Made by a program: the position numbers and the translations under genes. Positions 6,017 to 6,224 of a DNA stretch of 6,224 nt are shown here, one piece after another (the first letter of the stretch is position 1; the number at the start of each line of letters is the position of its first letter). Below the pieces are notes generated by a model. It saw only the letters and a program-made list of their open reading frames with translations, had not been told where the DNA came from and did no database searches. The stretch covers positions 1-6,224 of the forward strand of contig JAJYKO010000357.1 of assembly GCA_021788565.1 (NCBI GenBank). The letters are read 5' to 3'. This DNA comes from Chloroflexota bacterium (GTDB lineage: Bacteria; Chloroflexota; UBA6077).

Positions 6017-6048
6017 CGTCGGGGACGAGCCCCGACGCTACAGGGGAC
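6017..6048 (-). repeat. REP-like palindrome, copy 3 (inverted, compensatory stem changes)
   Basis: Read on the minus strand, GTAG (6041-6038) abuts a stem of CGTCGGGG and CCCCGACG (6037-6030 and 6024-6017) with loop CTCGT. Compared with copies 1 and 2, the inner three stem pairs are flipped from C-G to G-C on both arms, so the 8-bp stem is preserved, and the loop differs at one base. It faces copy 2, so the pair has the head-to-head form of a BIME-like mosaic element. Confidence 0.8.
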
Positions 6049-6088
6049 AACCCAGGCTCCTGGACGTCAGGTCACCGTTGACGCAGCC

Positions 6089-6224
6089 TTAGCTCCCCAG
6101 CACCCCGACCAGCTTCGCGCACCTCAGCTGGTTGAAGAGGGCCAGCCCGCAGTACCAGCGGATGCGCACCCGAACCCCGTCCTTCGTCTCCAACTGCCCC
6201 ACGTCCACCACCTCGATCCCCCCG
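6089..6224 (-). CDS. C-terminal fragment of an unidentified protein, weakly phage-capsid-like (5' end outside window)
   Basis: On the minus strand a frame runs in from the right edge for 44 residues to a TAA stop at 6091-6089. The peptide reads GGIEVVDVGQLETKD, then GVRVRIRWYCGLALFN and QLRCAKLVGVLGS. The pattern of a beta strand with alternating Arg and hydrophobic residues, then WYxGLALFN and a final small helix ending in VG, reminds me of the C-termini of some phage major capsid proteins. This is recall of style from a short fragment, not a match I can verify. The codons are strongly GC-ending, as expected of a real gene here. The 284-base gap before it (5805-6088) holds the hairpin and REP-like repeats but no gene. 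The coding call is fair; the function is open. Confidence 0.5.
   Translation of the reverse strand, partial: GGIEVVDVGQLETKDGVRVRIRWYCGLALFNQLRCAKLVGVLGS

Overview
The window looks like a GC-rich bacterial chromosome segment with surface-glycan and surface-protein genes. The proline/threonine-rich linker, the dockerin-type calcium loops and the GTAG-footed palindromic repeats are compatible with Chloroflexota or a similar environmental lineage. That assignment is inferred from style alone, and no marker gene is present.

Layout. An unrecognised protein enters from the left edge on the + strand and ends at 268. A short convergent gap (269-406) holds a long imperfect inverted repeat. On the minus strand lie a secreted, non-enzymatic dockerin protein (407-1603) and, upstream of it, a large polytopic membrane protein of the GT-C glycosyltransferase type (1680-3614). 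An 82-bp divergent promoter region (3615-3696) separates this pair from a + strand operon of two translationally coupled genes. These encode the permease (Wzm/TagG type, 3697-4536) and the ATPase (Wzt type with C-terminal cargo domain, 4533-5804) of a polysaccharide ABC exporter. The gap 5805-6088 has no gene. It holds a perfect 8-bp hairpin and three REP-like palindromes, two direct and one inverted, each with GTAG abutting the stem. The C-terminus of an unidentified minus-strand protein, faintly reminiscent of phage capsid C-termini, runs off the right edge.

How the genes may work together. Wzt and Wzm export a lipid-linked glycan, or a glycan precursor, across the cytoplasmic membrane. The GT-C protein would use a lipid-linked sugar on the outer face of the membrane. 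The dockerin protein is secreted and carries a Ser/Thr/Pro linker that could be the sugar acceptor. This links the genes into a possible surface glycosylation and display module, but the link is inference from adjacency. The dockerin gene has its own convincing promoter, and the GT-C gene has clearly different codon use from the exporter, so the cluster may be assembled from parts of different origin. No CRISPR, rRNA, tRNA, transposase or complete phage gene was found.
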